The notes under the pieces are model-generated. The model worked only from the letters and a program-made list of their open reading frames with translations. It was not told the DNA's origin and made no database searches. A program made the translations under genes and the position numbers. A stretch of DNA of 64,000 nucleotides from Druceiella hillmani (taxonomy: Eukaryota; Arthropoda; Insecta; Lepidoptera; Hepialidae): assembly GCA_039881145.1 (NCBI GenBank), contig JAYKKI010000006.1, forward strand, positions 11,599,501-11,663,500. The letters run 5' to 3'. Below are positions 60,609 to 64,000 of the stretch, in pieces (position 1 is the stretch's first letter; every line of letters begins with the position of its first letter).

Positions 60609-60675
60609 ACCGGAAAAGTCAAGTGAAGTAGACTCAAAAATACCAAGTAAAAAGAAAAGTAAATGGAATAAATAA
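60609..60675 (+). other. Possible last exon of the Tigger gene, outside the element
   Basis: The transposase stop overlaps a good donor: CTGCAG|GTAAATG at 59977/59978. An acceptor GATCTTTTCAG ends at 60608, and the joined frame would continue CDFC-RPEKSSEVDSKIPSKKKSKWNK and stop at TAA 60673-60675. The basic tail is plausible, but this exon lies 290 bp beyond the right end of the element, so either the host flank supplies it or the match is chance. Confidence 0.25.

Positions 60676-64000
<3,325 letters not shown>

Overview
The window is animal nuclear DNA, almost certainly insect. It is strongly AT-rich, has long introns with consensus GT/AG splice sites, many long (TA)n microsatellites, insect-type dispersed repeats, and one host gene encoding an insect-style secreted neutral lipase. 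There are no operons, CRISPR arrays, rRNA genes or tRNA genes that I can see. I do not assign an order or species.

2.2-16.5 kb holds the only convincing host gene: a complete four-exon lipase on the minus strand (start at 16482, stop at 2215). All splice phases agree and the catalytic Ser/Asp/His are present. Its three introns (3.7, 6.0 and 3.3 kb) are full of dead transposons: a P-element-like relic and a long inverted-repeat element in intron 1; a hAT/ZBED relic, a decayed transposase-like ORF of a family I cannot name and a second inverted-repeat element in intron 2; a Tigger/pogo relic with recognisable ends in intron 3.

17-19.1 kb is a decayed Transib element (the RAG1-related family) with terminal CACWATGG-type inverted repeats and a near-perfect 5-bp target duplication. 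21.3-22.3 kb is a Helitron-like non-autonomous element enclosing about 0.5 kb of polypurine DNA. 26-31 kb is repeat-rich. 31.4-33.3 kb is a 66-bp satellite of about 27 copies with higher-order structure, abutting a mariner-type transposase fragment. 33-46 kb is almost gene-free, with hairpins, microsatellites and LINE-like tails. 46.2 and 48.9-50.3 kb hold Ty1/copia relics. 52.4-52.7 kb is an unidentified coding relic. 56.1-57.2 kb is a truncated piggyBac transposase. 57.66-60.32 kb is a young Tigger/pogo element with matching ends, TA target sites and a full-length transposase reading frame broken by one stop codon. The rest to 64 kb shows no gene.

The genes do not form a pathway. The window is one lipase locus in a heavily transposon-colonised region, with at least eight kinds of element. 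The observations I rate highest are the Transib relic with intact-looking ends, the nearly intact Tigger copy (with a possible extra exon beyond its right end), the paired inverted-repeat elements whose arms carry a hammerhead-ribozyme-like motif, the hairpin duplication with a compensatory change at 30.8 kb, and the satellite's 9-copy higher-order unit. All family assignments come from reading motifs by eye; no database search was run.
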